A stretch of DNA of 44,220 nucleotides from positions 1 to 44,220 of the forward strand of contig JANQNZ010000183.1 of assembly GCA_028279315.1 (NCBI GenBank), given 5' to 3'. Shown piece by piece: positions 1-8,005 of the stretch. This stretch comes from Rhodophyticola sp. (lineage in GTDB: Bacteria > Pseudomonadota > Alphaproteobacteria > Rhodobacterales > Rhodobacteraceae). The position numbers were made by a program, and so were the translations under genes. The first letter of the stretch is position 1, and every line of letters starts with the position of its first letter. Under the pieces are notes generated by a model. It was given only the letters and a program-made list of their open reading frames with translations, was not told the DNA's origin and did not search any database.

Positions 1-996
1 GGGCAGGAGGCTCTCGGTAGGGAGGCCTTCGGCGAAGATCACCTGATGGCGGTCGAAAAGGAGGTGATGATAGGTGAGACCATCGGCAAAATCCTCCACG
101 CGCTCGACCCCGGGCCACGCTAGGAGTTGCTTGGCTGGTGCAAGGATCTCATCCACCCCGAACATGCGTTGCGCGATGTTGGACGACAGCAGCATCCTGT
201 GCTGCGGTGAGACGATGAGGTCTCGCTGCGGCAATCCATGGCCCAAGACGCCGCGGTTGAACCGGATCGGCCGCAGCTTTGGATGTGCGGACAGGGTTTC
301 GCTTGCGACCTCGGTCTTCGAGGCCCATCGGATCGGCTGATACCCATCATCCAAGGTCCGCACCATCATGCCAGCCCGCAGGGCCTGGACGGGCAAGGCC
401 CCGTCGCGGGTTTCAATCAATGTCCCGGCGGCGAAGCAGATCGCCATCATGCTGGTGTCATTGATATCGATATTGGCGGCGGCGGAGATGCCGGACATAT
501 GCGTGACCGAGACCACGCTGGTGATCTCGATATCGCCGAAGGTGTTTGCGTTGTCGAAAACCGCGTTGCCGAAGATCGACGGGATCAGGAACGTGTCGCC
601 ATTCGTCATCCGCGCGGCATAGATGACAACATTGCTGGCCAGCACATTTCCGGGGCCGTCATAAATGGTGACGCGGACATTGGCCAAAGTATCGAGCACG
701 GTATCGACCTGACCCGCGCCCAGATCGTAACTCCATTCTGCGGCATCGGGGAAGATGGTGACGTTATCCTCGCGCATGGTGGGGCCATGCGATCCGGTAT
801 CGACGGTGATGTCGTTATTGTTCAGAAGGATGATGTTTTCTTTCTGAAAAACCTTCTGAATCTGGGCGACGGTGCTGGCAGTGGTGATCGGATCGCCCGC
901 GTTCCCGGGGGCGGTGCTTGTCTCCCACTCGGCGGTTTGGCCGATATAGAACCCGTCGAGCCCTTTGTCTCCGGTCGACCCACTAAATACTGTCAT
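1..996 (-). CDS. Hint domain-containing protein (C-terminus cut by window edge)
   Basis: The minus strand reads open for 332 codons from an ATG at 996 to the window edge, so the gene is partial at its C-terminus. The first ~180 residues are rich in Asn, Asp and Thr and look like a beta-rich secreted region. A Hint_2-type (hedgehog/intein-like) domain then starts at Cys187 in ICFAAGTLIETRDG, followed by VQALRAGMMVRTLDDGYQPI. In Hint domains the leading Cys is the autoprocessing nucleophile. Proteins of this type are common in roseobacters and are thought to be exported, but their substrates are unknown. No clear Shine-Dalgarno precedes the ATG. The family call is firm; the function is not. Confidence 0.88.
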   Translation of the reverse strand, partial: MTVFSGSTGDKGLDGFYIGQTAEWETSTAPGNAGDPITTASTVAQIQKVFQKENIILLNNNDITVDTGSHGPTMREDNVTIFPDAAEWSYDLGAGQVDTVLDTLANVRVTIYDGPGNVLASNVVIYAARMTNGDTFLIPSIFGNAVFDNANTFGDIEITSVVSVTHMSGISAAANIDINDTSMMAICFAAGTLIETRDGALPVQALRAGMMVRTLDDGYQPIRWASKTEVASETLSAHPKLRPIRFNRGVLGHGLPQRDLIVSPQHRMLLSSNIAQRMFGVDEILAPAKQLLAWPGVERVEDFADGLTYHHLLFDRHQVIFAEGLPTESLLP

Positions 997-1228
997 CGAT
1001 ACATCGCCCAGACTGGTTCCGAGCCAGCCTTAGCTGAAACTTATGAATCCACTCTGTCTATTAAAGACGAAGATTGTGCAATTTATGGGGCATTTTAGCA
1101 GATTTTATCGTTATTGTTTCCATTCGGGCCGCAGGCCGACAGCCGGACTCTGATTGGTTTCCCCACGTTCTTTGCAGCCACATATGCCGCGCCGTTTATG
1201 GTATGGCGTTCGGATTTCGGGTTCGGGC

Positions 1229-1272
1229 CAGAGTTTTCTTAAAACTCTGACCCAAATCCTTCTGAAGGATTT
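1229..1272 (-). terminator. Two adjacent perfect hairpins downstream of leuA
   Basis: Two perfect dyads lie side by side: cagagtttt-ctt-aaaactctg (1229-1249) and aaatcctt-ctg-aaggattt (1254-1272). They sit 20 bp past the leuA stop, before the Hint gene on the same strand. They are probably the leuA terminator region. The rest of 997-1291 is AT-richer and holds no convincing gene; it presumably contains the promoter of the Hint gene. Confidence 0.55.
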
Positions 1273-1291
1273 GCCCCGTCAACGTCTCGCG

Positions 1292-2857
1292 TCAGGACAC
1301 GTCCTTATAGGTCACCTCCGGCACATCACTCCCACCCTTCTCCCGCCGCATAATCAGCCGGTTGAGCGCGTTCACATAGGCCTTCACACTCGCCACCACC
1401 GTATCGGTATCCGCCGATTGGCCGGTGGCGATGCGTCCGTCCTCCTCAATGCGGACCGTCACCGTGGCCTGGGCATCCATGCCTTCGGTCACCGCGCTCA
1501 CCTGATAAAGCTGCAACTGTGCGCTGTTGGGGTGGATGGCGTTCACCGCGTTGAAGGCCGCGTCCACCGGACCGTCGCCTTGGGCGGTTGATTGATGGTC
1601 CACATCGCCGACCCTGAGCGTCAGGTCCGCCGATTGCGGCGCTTCGGTGCCGCAGATCACGCGGAGGAACTTCACCTCCAGATGGTCCGAGGCATCGGGG
1701 GCGCCCGCATCGGTCACCAGGGCAATCAGATCGTCGTCGAACACCTCTTTCTTGCGGTCGGCCAGCGCCTTGTAACGCACGAAAAGGTCGTTCAGCTGGT
1801 TGTCGCCCAACTCATACCCGAGGTCTTTCAGTTTCGAGCGCAGCGCCGCGCGGCCCGAATGTTTGCCCATGACGATATTGGTCTCAGACAGGCCCACATC
1901 CTCGGGCCGCATGATCTCAAACGTCTCGGCGTTTTTCAGCATCCCGTCCTGGTGGATGCCGGACTCGTGGGCAAAGGCGTTTTTGCCGACAATCGCCTTG
2001 TTATACTGGACGTTGAAGCCCGAGACGGTGGCGACCCGGCGGGAGATATGCATGATCTTTGTGGCGTCCACGCCGGTGGTATAAGGCATGATGTCGTGGC
2101 GCACCTTCATCGCCATCACCACCTCTTCCAAAGCCGTGTTCCCGGCTCGCTCCCCCAAACCGTTGATCGTGCATTCGATCTGCCGGGCCCCGCCTGCGAC
2201 CGCGGCCAGGGAATTGGCCGTCGCCATGCCCAGATCGTTGTGGCAATGGGTCGAAAACACCACCTCATCCGCCCCCGGCACCTCGGCAATCAACCGCCGG
2301 ATCAGATCGGCGCTTTCGACCGGCGCGGTATAGCCCACAGTGTCGGGGATATTGATCGTGGTGGCCCCGGCCCTGATCGCGATTTCCACCACACGGGCCA
2401 GGTAATCCCATTCAGTCCGCGTCGCATCCATCGGCGACCATTGCACGTTGTCGCAAAGGTTTCGCGCATGGGTCACCGTGTCATGGATGCGCTCGGCCAT
2501 CTCATCCTGGGTCAGATCAGGGATCGCCCGGTGCAGCGGTGAGGTGCCAATGAAGGTATGGATGCGGGGGCGTCCCGCGTGGCGCACGGCCTCCCAACAG
2601 CGGTCGATATCCTTGAAATTCGCGCGGGAGAGGCCGCAGATCACACTGTTCTGCGCGTTCTTCGCAATCTCCGAGACCGCGGCGAAATCCCCTTCGGAGG
2701 CAATCGGGAAACCGGCTTCGATGATATCGACGCCCATCTCATCGAGGAGGCCTGCAATCTCCAGCTTCTCCTCATGGCTCATCGTTGCGCCGGGGCTTTG
2801 TTCGCCATCGCGCAAAGTGGTGTCGAAAATCACCACGCGGTTTTTTTCGCTTGTCAT
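1292..2857 (-). CDS. leuA: 2-isopropylmalate synthase
   Basis: This enzyme condenses acetyl-CoA with 2-oxoisovalerate, the first committed step of leucine synthesis in the cytoplasm. The 521 residues match the usual bacterial length. The N-terminal HMGL-like TIM barrel shows VVIFDTTLRDGEQSPGATM (residues 8-26) and the metal-binding HCHND (204-208). The linker and the C-terminal LeuA regulatory domain (about 390-505), which binds leucine for feedback inhibition, are complete. The start ATG has an AAGGA ribosome site eleven bases upstream. A leucine-rich leader ORF and alternative hairpins lie in the 160 bases upstream, pointing to attenuation. Identity is essentially certain. Confidence 0.97.
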   Translation of the reverse strand: MTSEKNRVVIFDTTLRDGEQSPGATMSHEEKLEIAGLLDEMGVDIIEAGFPIASEGDFAAVSEIAKNAQNSVICGLSRANFKDIDRCWEAVRHAGRPRIHTFIGTSPLHRAIPDLTQDEMAERIHDTVTHARNLCDNVQWSPMDATRTEWDYLARVVEIAIRAGATTINIPDTVGYTAPVESADLIRRLIAEVPGADEVVFSTHCHNDLGMATANSLAAVAGGARQIECTINGLGERAGNTALEEVVMAMKVRHDIMPYTTGVDATKIMHISRRVATVSGFNVQYNKAIVGKNAFAHESGIHQDGMLKNAETFEIMRPEDVGLSETNIVMGKHSGRAALRSKLKDLGYELGDNQLNDLFVRYKALADRKKEVFDDDLIALVTDAGAPDASDHLEVKFLRVICGTEAPQSADLTLRVGDVDHQSTAQGDGPVDAAFNAVNAIHPNSAQLQLYQVSAVTEGMDAQATVTVRIEEDGRIATGQSADTDTVVASVKAYVNALNRLIMRREKGGSDVPEVTYKDVS

Positions 2858-2887
2858 TGATCTTTGTCCTTAGCCTGAAGTTTCGGT

Positions 2888-2938
2888 CCTTCGGCGCTGA
2901 TCCTCCCCCCGAGCGGTCGCGCCGAAAGGCACGCTCAG
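2888..2938 (-). promoter_or_regulatory. Candidate leuA attenuator: two mutually exclusive hairpins
   Basis: Read on the minus strand, CTGAGCG (2938-2932) can pair with CGCTCGG (2915-2909), enclosing a GCC-TTTC-GGC tip. TTCGGCGC (2926-2919) can instead pair with GCGCCGAA (2897-2890), extended by CC/GG past one bulge. The two structures share bases and cannot coexist. The first begins inside the stop codon of the leader ORF, so a ribosome at the stop would block it and favour the second, whereas stalling on the leucine codons would favour the first. The second hairpin has no U-tract, so it would act through Rho or on translation rather than as a classical terminator. The structures are seen; the mechanism is inferred. 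Confidence 0.5.
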
Positions 2939-3021
2939 AGGCGGCTAAGAAGGAGAAGACCACGCAGGGGACCATCCGCCGGAAGGGCGGTCAGGGTCGC
3001 GATATCAGGCTGCGTCGTCAT
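2935..3021 (-). CDS. Leucine-rich leader peptide of leuA (28 aa)
   Basis: A 28-codon ORF begins at an ATG at 3021 and ends in TGA 77 bases before leuA. Eight of 28 residues are leucine, with four in a row near the end (PLRGLLLLSRL, residues 18-28). The same logic is known for the enterobacterial leu leader peptide: leucine shortage stalls the ribosome on the leucine run. There is no Shine-Dalgarno before the ATG, but a candidate promoter places the transcription start at or within a base or so of it, so translation may be leaderless, as described for trpL in Sinorhizobium. Too short for standard gene callers. I am fairly confident it is a genuine regulatory leader. Confidence 0.68.
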   Translation of the reverse strand: MTTQPDIATLTALPADGPLRGLLLLSRL

Positions 3022-3029
3022 GAGATTGG

Positions 3030-3057
3030 ACAATACCCATCCAGAACCGCTTGAAAA
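3030..3057 (-). promoter_or_regulatory. Candidate sigma-70 promoter of the leuA leader
   Basis: On the minus strand TTTTCA (3057-3052) and TATTGT (3035-3030) are separated by 16 bases. Each matches 4 of 6 consensus positions. The predicted start would be about 3022-3021, at the A of the leader ATG. Weak motifs, but well placed. Confidence 0.4.
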
Positions 3058-3114
3058 CCCCTTTTTGGGTCAGGTTGGTTGACGCGTCGGACGGCGCGGC
3101 TAACTGGCCAAAAC

Positions 3115-3777
3115 ATGGAACGGGCATTGGTGATTGGCGCCTCAGGTGGCATTGGCGCGGCAATGGTGGATTTGTTGCGGGCGCAGGGGCGGGAGGTTGT
3201 CGGCTTGTCCCGGTCCGCCAACGGGCTCGACCTGACCGATCCGGGCGCGGTTGCACGCGTCATGGGCGGGCTCCAAGGCTCATTCGACTTGGTCTTTCTG
3301 GCCTCAGGTGTCCTGGCGCCTCAGGGCGCACACCCGGAGAAATCCCTTTCCGCCATCAACGCGGCGGCAATGGCCGAGGTTTTTGCGGTCAATGCAATTG
3401 GCCCGGCTTTGATCCTGGCAGACCTGCCGCGCCTTCTTCCCCAAGATCGCCGTTCGGTTGTGGGCGTCTTGACGGCGCGCGTCGGCTCCATCGGCGATAA
3501 CCAACTGGGTGGCTGGTATGCTTATCGCGCCTCCAAGGCCGCGGCGAACCAGATCACCCGGACAGCCGCTGTCGAACTTGGGCGGATTAGGAAAGAGGCG
3601 ATTGCCGTCGCGCTTCATCCGGGCACCGTGGCCACGCCTTTCACCGCCGATTATCCTGGCCACAGGAAGGTGTCGCCAAAGACCGCCGCCACCAATCTGC
3701 TGGCCGTGATGGAGGGGCTGACGCCTGCGCAATCGGGTGGGTTCTTCGACTATTCCGGGGCGGAGCTGCCTTGGTGA
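3115..3777 (+). CDS. SDR family NAD(P)-dependent oxidoreductase
   Basis: A 220-residue short-chain dehydrogenase of the small, C-factor-like type. The Rossmann dinucleotide site is GASGGIGAA (residues 8-16), with NAIGP near the fourth strand, the catalytic YRASK (Tyr-x-x-x-Lys), and HPGTVATPF after it. The start at 3115 (MERALVIGASGG) is preferred over an upstream TTG because it puts the glycine motif at the usual distance from the N-terminus. It is divergent from leuA and stands alone, so the substrate cannot be inferred. Probably cytoplasmic. Confidence 0.9.
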   Translation: MERALVIGASGGIGAAMVDLLRAQGREVVGLSRSANGLDLTDPGAVARVMGGLQGSFDLVFLASGVLAPQGAHPEKSLSAINAAAMAEVFAVNAIGPALILADLPRLLPQDRRSVVGVLTARVGSIGDNQLGGWYAYRASKAAANQITRTAAVELGRIRKEAIAVALHPGTVATPFTADYPGHRKVSPKTAATNLLAVMEGLTPAQSGGFFDYSGAELPW

Positions 3778-3924
3778 CGCGGCGAGTTCTGACCTTGGTG
3801 CAGTCCTTCTAGCGAAGCGGTTTCCGTGCTGAAGGGACCCACAGATCCACCGACATTGTAGTGACGGCTGATGTGGCGAATGACACCGAGTGCGGACCGA
3901 AATCGGCCTTGATGACGAAAGGCG

Positions 3925-4041
3925 ATGCCCATGGCGCAGTTCACTCGGAAATGGGATAAGGTGGGCATGGATCGCTGGGCCGAGGCATTGGATGGCACGG
4001 GCGAGACCCTGGCGCGGTTGGACAAAGGTCTACGGCTGTGA
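3925..4041 (+). CDS. Small ORF translationally coupled to the next gene (38 aa)
   Basis: A 38-codon ORF (MPMAQFTRKWDKVGMDRW...) has an AAAGG-like ribosome site (3918-3922), which lies only 2 bases before ATG 3925 but 8 before ATG 3931, so the second start may be the real one. Its TGA overlaps the GTG start of the following secreted protein by the sequence GTGA. That overlap suggests coupled translation. The peptide is charged, has no signal or membrane segment, and I do not recognise it. It could be a leader ORF or a small protein. No other gene is visible in 3778-3924. Confidence 0.4.
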   Translation: MPMAQFTRKWDKVGMDRWAEALDGTGETLARLDKGLRL

Positions 4042-4460
4042 ACGCGGTTCTGAAATGGGCATTGGTGTTTTGGGTCGGTCTTGCTGGCCTGGCCCAGGCT
4101 GAGCGGATCGAAGCCTTCGGCGTCAGCGTTCTTGTTCCCGAGGGGTACGAGGCCGCCATCCATCCCGGCCGGATCGATCTGATTTTTCAGGAGCAACTGC
4201 GGGTCAGCCGCGATATCCGGCTGGGTATCTCAAACGGCGCACCGACATTTCCTCCGGGCCGTATCCAACTGCAAGACGATGTCTGGTTTGTGGTGACCGA
4301 GTCAGAGGGTGGCTCAGGCGGCGCACTTTATGCCTTGGTTGGCCAGCGCGAGGTGGGTGGTCGGGTTGTCCAGATCGAAGCACACATGCAATCGGAGTTT
4401 GGGGAGCCGGATTTTGCTTGGGCCTTTGAGGTGATCGGCAATGTGGCGCCGGTTGAGTAA
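4038..4460 (+). CDS. Hypothetical secreted protein
   Basis: A 140-residue protein with a clear Sec signal peptide: a positively charged start, a hydrophobic core (WALVFWVGLAGL) and AQA just before the likely cleavage at residue 21. The mature part is a compact, probably beta-rich domain without cysteine pairs or catalytic motifs that I can name. The GTG start overlaps the stop of the small upstream ORF. Likely periplasmic; function unknown. Confidence 0.7.
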   Translation: MNAVLKWALVFWVGLAGLAQAERIEAFGVSVLVPEGYEAAIHPGRIDLIFQEQLRVSRDIRLGISNGAPTFPPGRIQLQDDVWFVVTESEGGSGGALYALVGQREVGGRVVQIEAHMQSEFGEPDFAWAFEVIGNVAPVE

Positions 4461-4526
4461 GCGCGCTTCGCGACCATCGGTGACGGCCTTACATTGTCTC
4501 GACGACCCAGGCGGTAGGAGGCAGCG

Positions 4527-4955
4527 ATGAGCGAGAACAAAACCCAAGCGACCGAGGCCGACGTGACGGCCTTCCTGGAGGCGGTGGAACATCCGACCAG
4601 GCGCGCCGACGCGCTCACTCTGGATCGGATGTTCCGCGATGTCACCGGCTGGCAACCCCGGATGTGGGGGCCAACCATCGTGGGCTATGGCCAATATCAC
4701 TATCGCTATGAGAGCGGGCGCGAGGGCGATTTCCTTGCCACAGGCTTCTCACCCCGCAAGGCCAACCTGTCGCTTTACATCATGCCTGGATACACGGATT
4801 TTGAGGACATTCTTTCGCGGCTTGGCAAACACAAACGCGGTAAGGCCTGCCTGTATATCAACAAGCTGGCCGATGTTGATGAGGGCGTTCTGGCCGAGAT
4901 TATCCGCGCCGGGATTGACGATTTGGCGACGCGCTGGCCGGTGGCGCCAAGCTGA
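4527..4955 (+). CDS. DUF1801 domain-containing protein
   Basis: A 142-residue protein of the DUF1801 (YdhG-like) family. Characteristic stretches are the MFRDVTGWQPRMWGPTIVGYG core (about 32-53), the YRYESGREGDFLATGFSPRK segment and the C-terminal KRGKACLYINKLADVD. A strong ribosome site, GGAGG, lies at 4516-4520, upstream of the ATG. The family has no established biochemical role; some members look like small ligand-binding proteins. Cytoplasmic, with no signal peptide. Confidence 0.88.
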   Translation: MSENKTQATEADVTAFLEAVEHPTRRADALTLDRMFRDVTGWQPRMWGPTIVGYGQYHYRYESGREGDFLATGFSPRKANLSLYIMPGYTDFEDILSRLGKHKRGKACLYINKLADVDEGVLAEIIRAGIDDLATRWPVAPS

Positions 4956-4973
4956 TCTGGCCAGCGGGGGGCT

Positions 4974-5891
4974 TTACCCCATCAATTGCCCGCTTTCCGG
5001 CACCCAATGAAACCCGTCGCCGCGTACCTCGACAAACCCGACCCCCGGGAACGGCATGTGATAGCCGATGGCCGGAATCCGGTCCGCCGCGATCATGCCC
5101 AGGACACGCCTCCGGCTTGCCGCCGCGGCCTCTTTGTCCATATCGAACCGTACCTCCCAATCGGGCCGGGCCAGCGACCAGACCGGGTGATTGGCCAGAT
5201 CGGCGAAAAGCATCAGACGCTGGCCCGCGCTTTCCAGGTGATAGACCATATGGCCAGGCGTATGGCCAAACGCGGCAACACTGGTGATCCCCGGGGCGGC
5301 GTCGTCCCCATCCTCCAGAAACTGCATCTGCTCGGCGAAAGGCCGAACCTGGGCCTCAAACAGCTCATTCTCCGCGCCCGCCCAGGCGTCGAACTCCACA
5401 CGTCCGGTTGCATAAACCGCGTTGGGGAAGGTGGCGACACCGTCGGTTGTCATGCCGCCGATATGGTCGGGATGCATATGGGTGACGATCACAAGATCGA
5501 CCTGATCGGCGCTATAGCCTGCCGCCGTCAGCGCCGTTGTAATTCCGCCCCCGGGAAGCCCGGTGTCAAACAGGATCAGCGCATCACCCGTATTGACCAC
5601 TGTCGGGAGGAACAGGATCCGCGCGGCCTCGGCTGACAGAAACGCCGCCTCGCTCACCTCGCGAAACGCCTCGGCGCTGACATTCATGCCAAAGATCGTC
5701 TGTGGATCGCTGACAGGGTTGGCCCCAACGAGCAGCGTGGTGACCTCGAATGCGCCCAGGGAAAACCGCTGGTACATCGGCTGTGCGGGTCCCAGCATGG
5801 GGGCCTCGGCCTGGGCGGCGGCTGGCAGAAGTGAGGCCGCGGGCAGGGCGGCGCTGGCGGCAAGGGTTTGGCGGCGGGTCAGGCGTGGCAT
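4974..5891 (-). CDS. Tat-exported metallo-beta-lactamase-fold hydrolase
   Basis: A 305-residue MBL-fold protein. The start at 5891 is chosen because GGGAG lies nine bases upstream and the N-terminus then reads MPRLTRRQTLAASAALPAA, a twin-arginine signal. Metal ligands are visible as THMHPDH (HxHxDH), the later His in GHTPGH, the bridging Asp in FADLANHP and the His in GYHMPFPG. The layout resembles the AHL-lactonase/YtnP-like branch rather than true beta-lactamases. Probably a periplasmic zinc hydrolase of unknown substrate. Fold is certain, substrate is not. Confidence 0.9.
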   Translation of the reverse strand: MPRLTRRQTLAASAALPAASLLPAAAQAEAPMLGPAQPMYQRFSLGAFEVTTLLVGANPVSDPQTIFGMNVSAEAFREVSEAAFLSAEAARILFLPTVVNTGDALILFDTGLPGGGITTALTAAGYSADQVDLVIVTHMHPDHIGGMTTDGVATFPNAVYATGRVEFDAWAGAENELFEAQVRPFAEQMQFLEDGDDAAPGITSVAAFGHTPGHMVYHLESAGQRLMLFADLANHPVWSLARPDWEVRFDMDKEAAAASRRRVLGMIAADRIPAIGYHMPFPGVGFVEVRGDGFHWVPESGQLMG

Positions 5892-5977
5892 GGTGATCGA
5901 CTCCCTAGATTTCGGTGAACCCAAGGTAGCAAGCCTCCCGGATTCGCGCCGCCACGATTACGTGAGCGGGGTGCCCG

Positions 5978-6394
5978 TCATTCCCACCAGCGGTCGATCT
6001 CCGCGATATCGGCATCGGACCAGCCCAAGTGATGGGCCAGTTCATGCACATAGACATGAGCAATCAGCCGCCCCAAGGGCACGTCCCCCCGATCCGCCCA
6101 TTCCTCCAAGATCGGGCGGCGGAAGAGCCAAATCGTGTCGGGCCCTTGGGGTTGATCCATCACCGACTTCTCGGTCAGCGGAATGCCGTCATAAAGCCCG
6201 GTTAACTCGTACGGGCTCTCCATCCCCATTTCGGCCAAGAGATCGTCGGATGCAAAATCCTCCACCCGCAGCACCACACCCCGCGCGGCTTCGCGATAGG
6301 CGTCGGGCAACGCTTCTTGCGCGGCCAAAGCCAACGCTTCGAAATTGGCAAGATCGGGTGGGGTCGCGTCTGTCCAATCCATCATGTCTGGCAT
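5978..6394 (-). CDS. Zincin-like metallopeptidase family protein
   Basis: A small (138 aa) zincin-type protein carrying HELAHHLGWSD near its C-terminus, the HExxH zinc-binding helix with a third Asp/His ligand region, as in the DUF1025/zincin_1 family. The reading frame is open further upstream to 6490, but that would overlap gltX on the other strand; ATG 6394 follows a GGGGG-type ribosome site and gives the usual family length. Family members are soluble and poorly characterised, and peptidase activity is often assumed rather than shown. Confidence 0.85.
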   Translation of the reverse strand: MPDMMDWTDATPPDLANFEALALAAQEALPDAYREAARGVVLRVEDFASDDLLAEMGMESPYELTGLYDGIPLTEKSVMDQPQGPDTIWLFRRPILEEWADRGDVPLGRLIAHVYVHELAHHLGWSDADIAEIDRWWE

Positions 6395-6458
6395 ATGGAC
6401 AAAATCCCCCGCCTGTGAAAGAGCATCGGCCCGATCCGCCGCGAGAGGGACCCGCCCG

Positions 6459-7781
6459 ATGACCACCACCCGATTTGCGCCGTCACCCACCGGTTACCTG
6501 CATGTGGGCAACCTGCGCACGGCGCTCTTCAACTATCTGATCGCCAAAAAGGCGGGTGGAACCTTTATCCTGCGCCTCGACGACACCGATCCGGAGCGCT
6601 CTCGCCCCGAATTCGCCGACGCGATCATGGAGGATATGGAGTGGCTTGGCCTCACCTGGGACCGAGTGGAGCGGCAATCGGACCGACTCGACCGCTATGC
6701 CGCCGCCGCAGATGATCTGCGCGCCAAGGGAAGGTTTTATGAAGCCTTCGAGACCCCGACTGAGTTGGACCTGAAACGCAAGAAACAGCTCAATATGGGT
6801 TTGCCACCGGTCTATGACCGCGCGGCGCTTGCCCTCTCTGACGATGAGAAAGCCAAGCTCCGCGCGGACCGCGGCCAAGGCGTCTGGCGCTTCAAGCTCG
6901 ATCACGCGCGGATTGAGTGGACCGACGGCATCCTGGGCGATCTCTCGATCGATGCGGCCAGCGTCTCGGACCCGGTCTTGATCCGCCAGGACGGCCAGGT
7001 GCTCTACACACTCGCCTCCGTTGTCGACGATACCGAGATGGGGATCACCCATGTGGTGCGTGGCTCCGATCACGTCACCAACACCGCGACGCAAATCCAG
7101 ATTATCGAGGCGCTTGGCGGCACCGTCCCCACCTTTGCGCACCATTCGCTTCTAACCGGCCCACAAGGCGAGGCGCTCTCAAAACGCCTCGGCACACTGG
7201 CGTTGCGGGACTTGCGTGAAAATGGCGTGGAACCGATGGCGCTCCTCTCCCATATGGCGCGGATTGGATCGTCACAGCCGGTGGAACTGGTGAGTTCGCT
7301 GGAGGAGTTGGCCGATGGCTTCGATCTCTCCCATTTCGGCTCGGCCCCCACGAAATTCGACGTAGACGACCTCTATCCGCTGACCGGGCGTTATCTCCAC
7401 GGGTTGCCCTTGAGCGCCGTCGCCGAGGACGTCGCGGCCCTTGGCGTCCCCGATGATCTGGCTGAGCCCTTCTGGACCGTCGCCCGCGCCAATATCACGA
7501 CGCGCGCCGATCTCGGCCCGTGGTGGGACCTGGTCCAAAACGGCGCCACGCCCTTGATCAATGACGAAGACCGCGCGTTTGTGGCTGAGGCCTTCGCGCT
7601 CCTCCCCGACCCGCCCTATTCGTCCGAGACCTGGGGGGGCTGGACCAATGCCGTGAAAGAGGCCACAGGCCGCAAAGGCCGCGCCCTCTTCATGCCGCTC
7701 CGCAAAGCCGTCACAGGCCGGGAGCGGGGGCCGGAGATGGCCGAACTGATGCCGCTCTTGCAGAAGAAACCGGGGCTGTAG
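6459..7781 (+). CDS. gltX: Glutamate--tRNA ligase
   Basis: A 440-residue class I aminoacyl-tRNA synthetase that attaches glutamate to tRNA. The HIGH-type motif is SPTGYLHVGN at the N-terminus, and the KMSKS loop is ALSKRLGT. RLDDTDPERS is also typical. Start 6459 (MTTTRFAPSPTG) fits the family; upstream codons in frame are not conserved. Alphaproteobacteria often carry two GltX paralogues, one of them charging tRNA-Gln for later amidation; this one is at the short end of the range. Divergent from the zincin gene by 64 bp. A long palindrome lies at its stop codon. Confidence 0.95.
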   Translation: MTTTRFAPSPTGYLHVGNLRTALFNYLIAKKAGGTFILRLDDTDPERSRPEFADAIMEDMEWLGLTWDRVERQSDRLDRYAAAADDLRAKGRFYEAFETPTELDLKRKKQLNMGLPPVYDRAALALSDDEKAKLRADRGQGVWRFKLDHARIEWTDGILGDLSIDAASVSDPVLIRQDGQVLYTLASVVDDTEMGITHVVRGSDHVTNTATQIQIIEALGGTVPTFAHHSLLTGPQGEALSKRLGTLALRDLRENGVEPMALLSHMARIGSSQPVELVSSLEELADGFDLSHFGSAPTKFDVDDLYPLTGRYLHGLPLSAVAEDVAALGVPDDLAEPFWTVARANITTRADLGPWWDLVQNGATPLINDEDRAFVAEAFALLPDPPYSSETWGGWTNAVKEATGRKGRALFMPLRKAVTGRERGPEMAELMPLLQKKPGL

Positions 7782-7838
7782 ACCGGGCCTTGGCCCGGTG
7801 GCGCCGCCGTTCGTCATCCCGGGCCAAGGCCCGGTCTA
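7779..7838. repeat. 20-bp perfect inverted repeat overlapping the gltX stop
   Basis: tagaccgggccttggcccgg (7779-7798) is the exact reverse complement of 7819-7838. Each arm is itself nearly palindromic (ccgggcc-tt-ggcccgg), so it could form either one long hairpin or two short ones. The left arm contains the gltX TAG stop codon. It may serve as terminator and belongs to the kind of GC-rich intergenic palindromes common in this group. Confidence 0.8.
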
Positions 7839-7934
7839 CGCGGGTGTTCGCGGCCAGGGCATTGGCCAATCCCGCCCCAGCGTGGCCACGCTTCTCAGCC
7901 CTCGCTCACGATCTAGGCCCCGGCCCCTTCATCT

Positions 7935-7961
7935 TTCCCAAAATACGCCCGCCGGAGGCAT
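7935..7961 (+). repeat. Dispersed 27-nt motif, copy 1
   Basis: ttcccaaaatacgcccgccg followed by gaggcat. A near-identical 27-nt copy occurs at 28336-28362 in the same orientation, also downstream of a gene. The two differ at 3 of 27 positions. It contains a cctcc-like/ggagg self-complementary core (gcccgccggaggc in this copy). The remainder of 7839-8005 holds no gene. Confidence 0.6.
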
Positions 7962-8005
7962 GAAATTTCTTTCCTGACGGCATCATCCGTGCCACGGCTT
8001 AACCG

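Noticed and set aside
238..1098. 286-codon open frame on the plus strand opposite the Hint gene
   Set aside because: Antisense shadow of a GC-rich gene; the minus strand shows a clear Hint domain and the plus frame has no recognisable fold.
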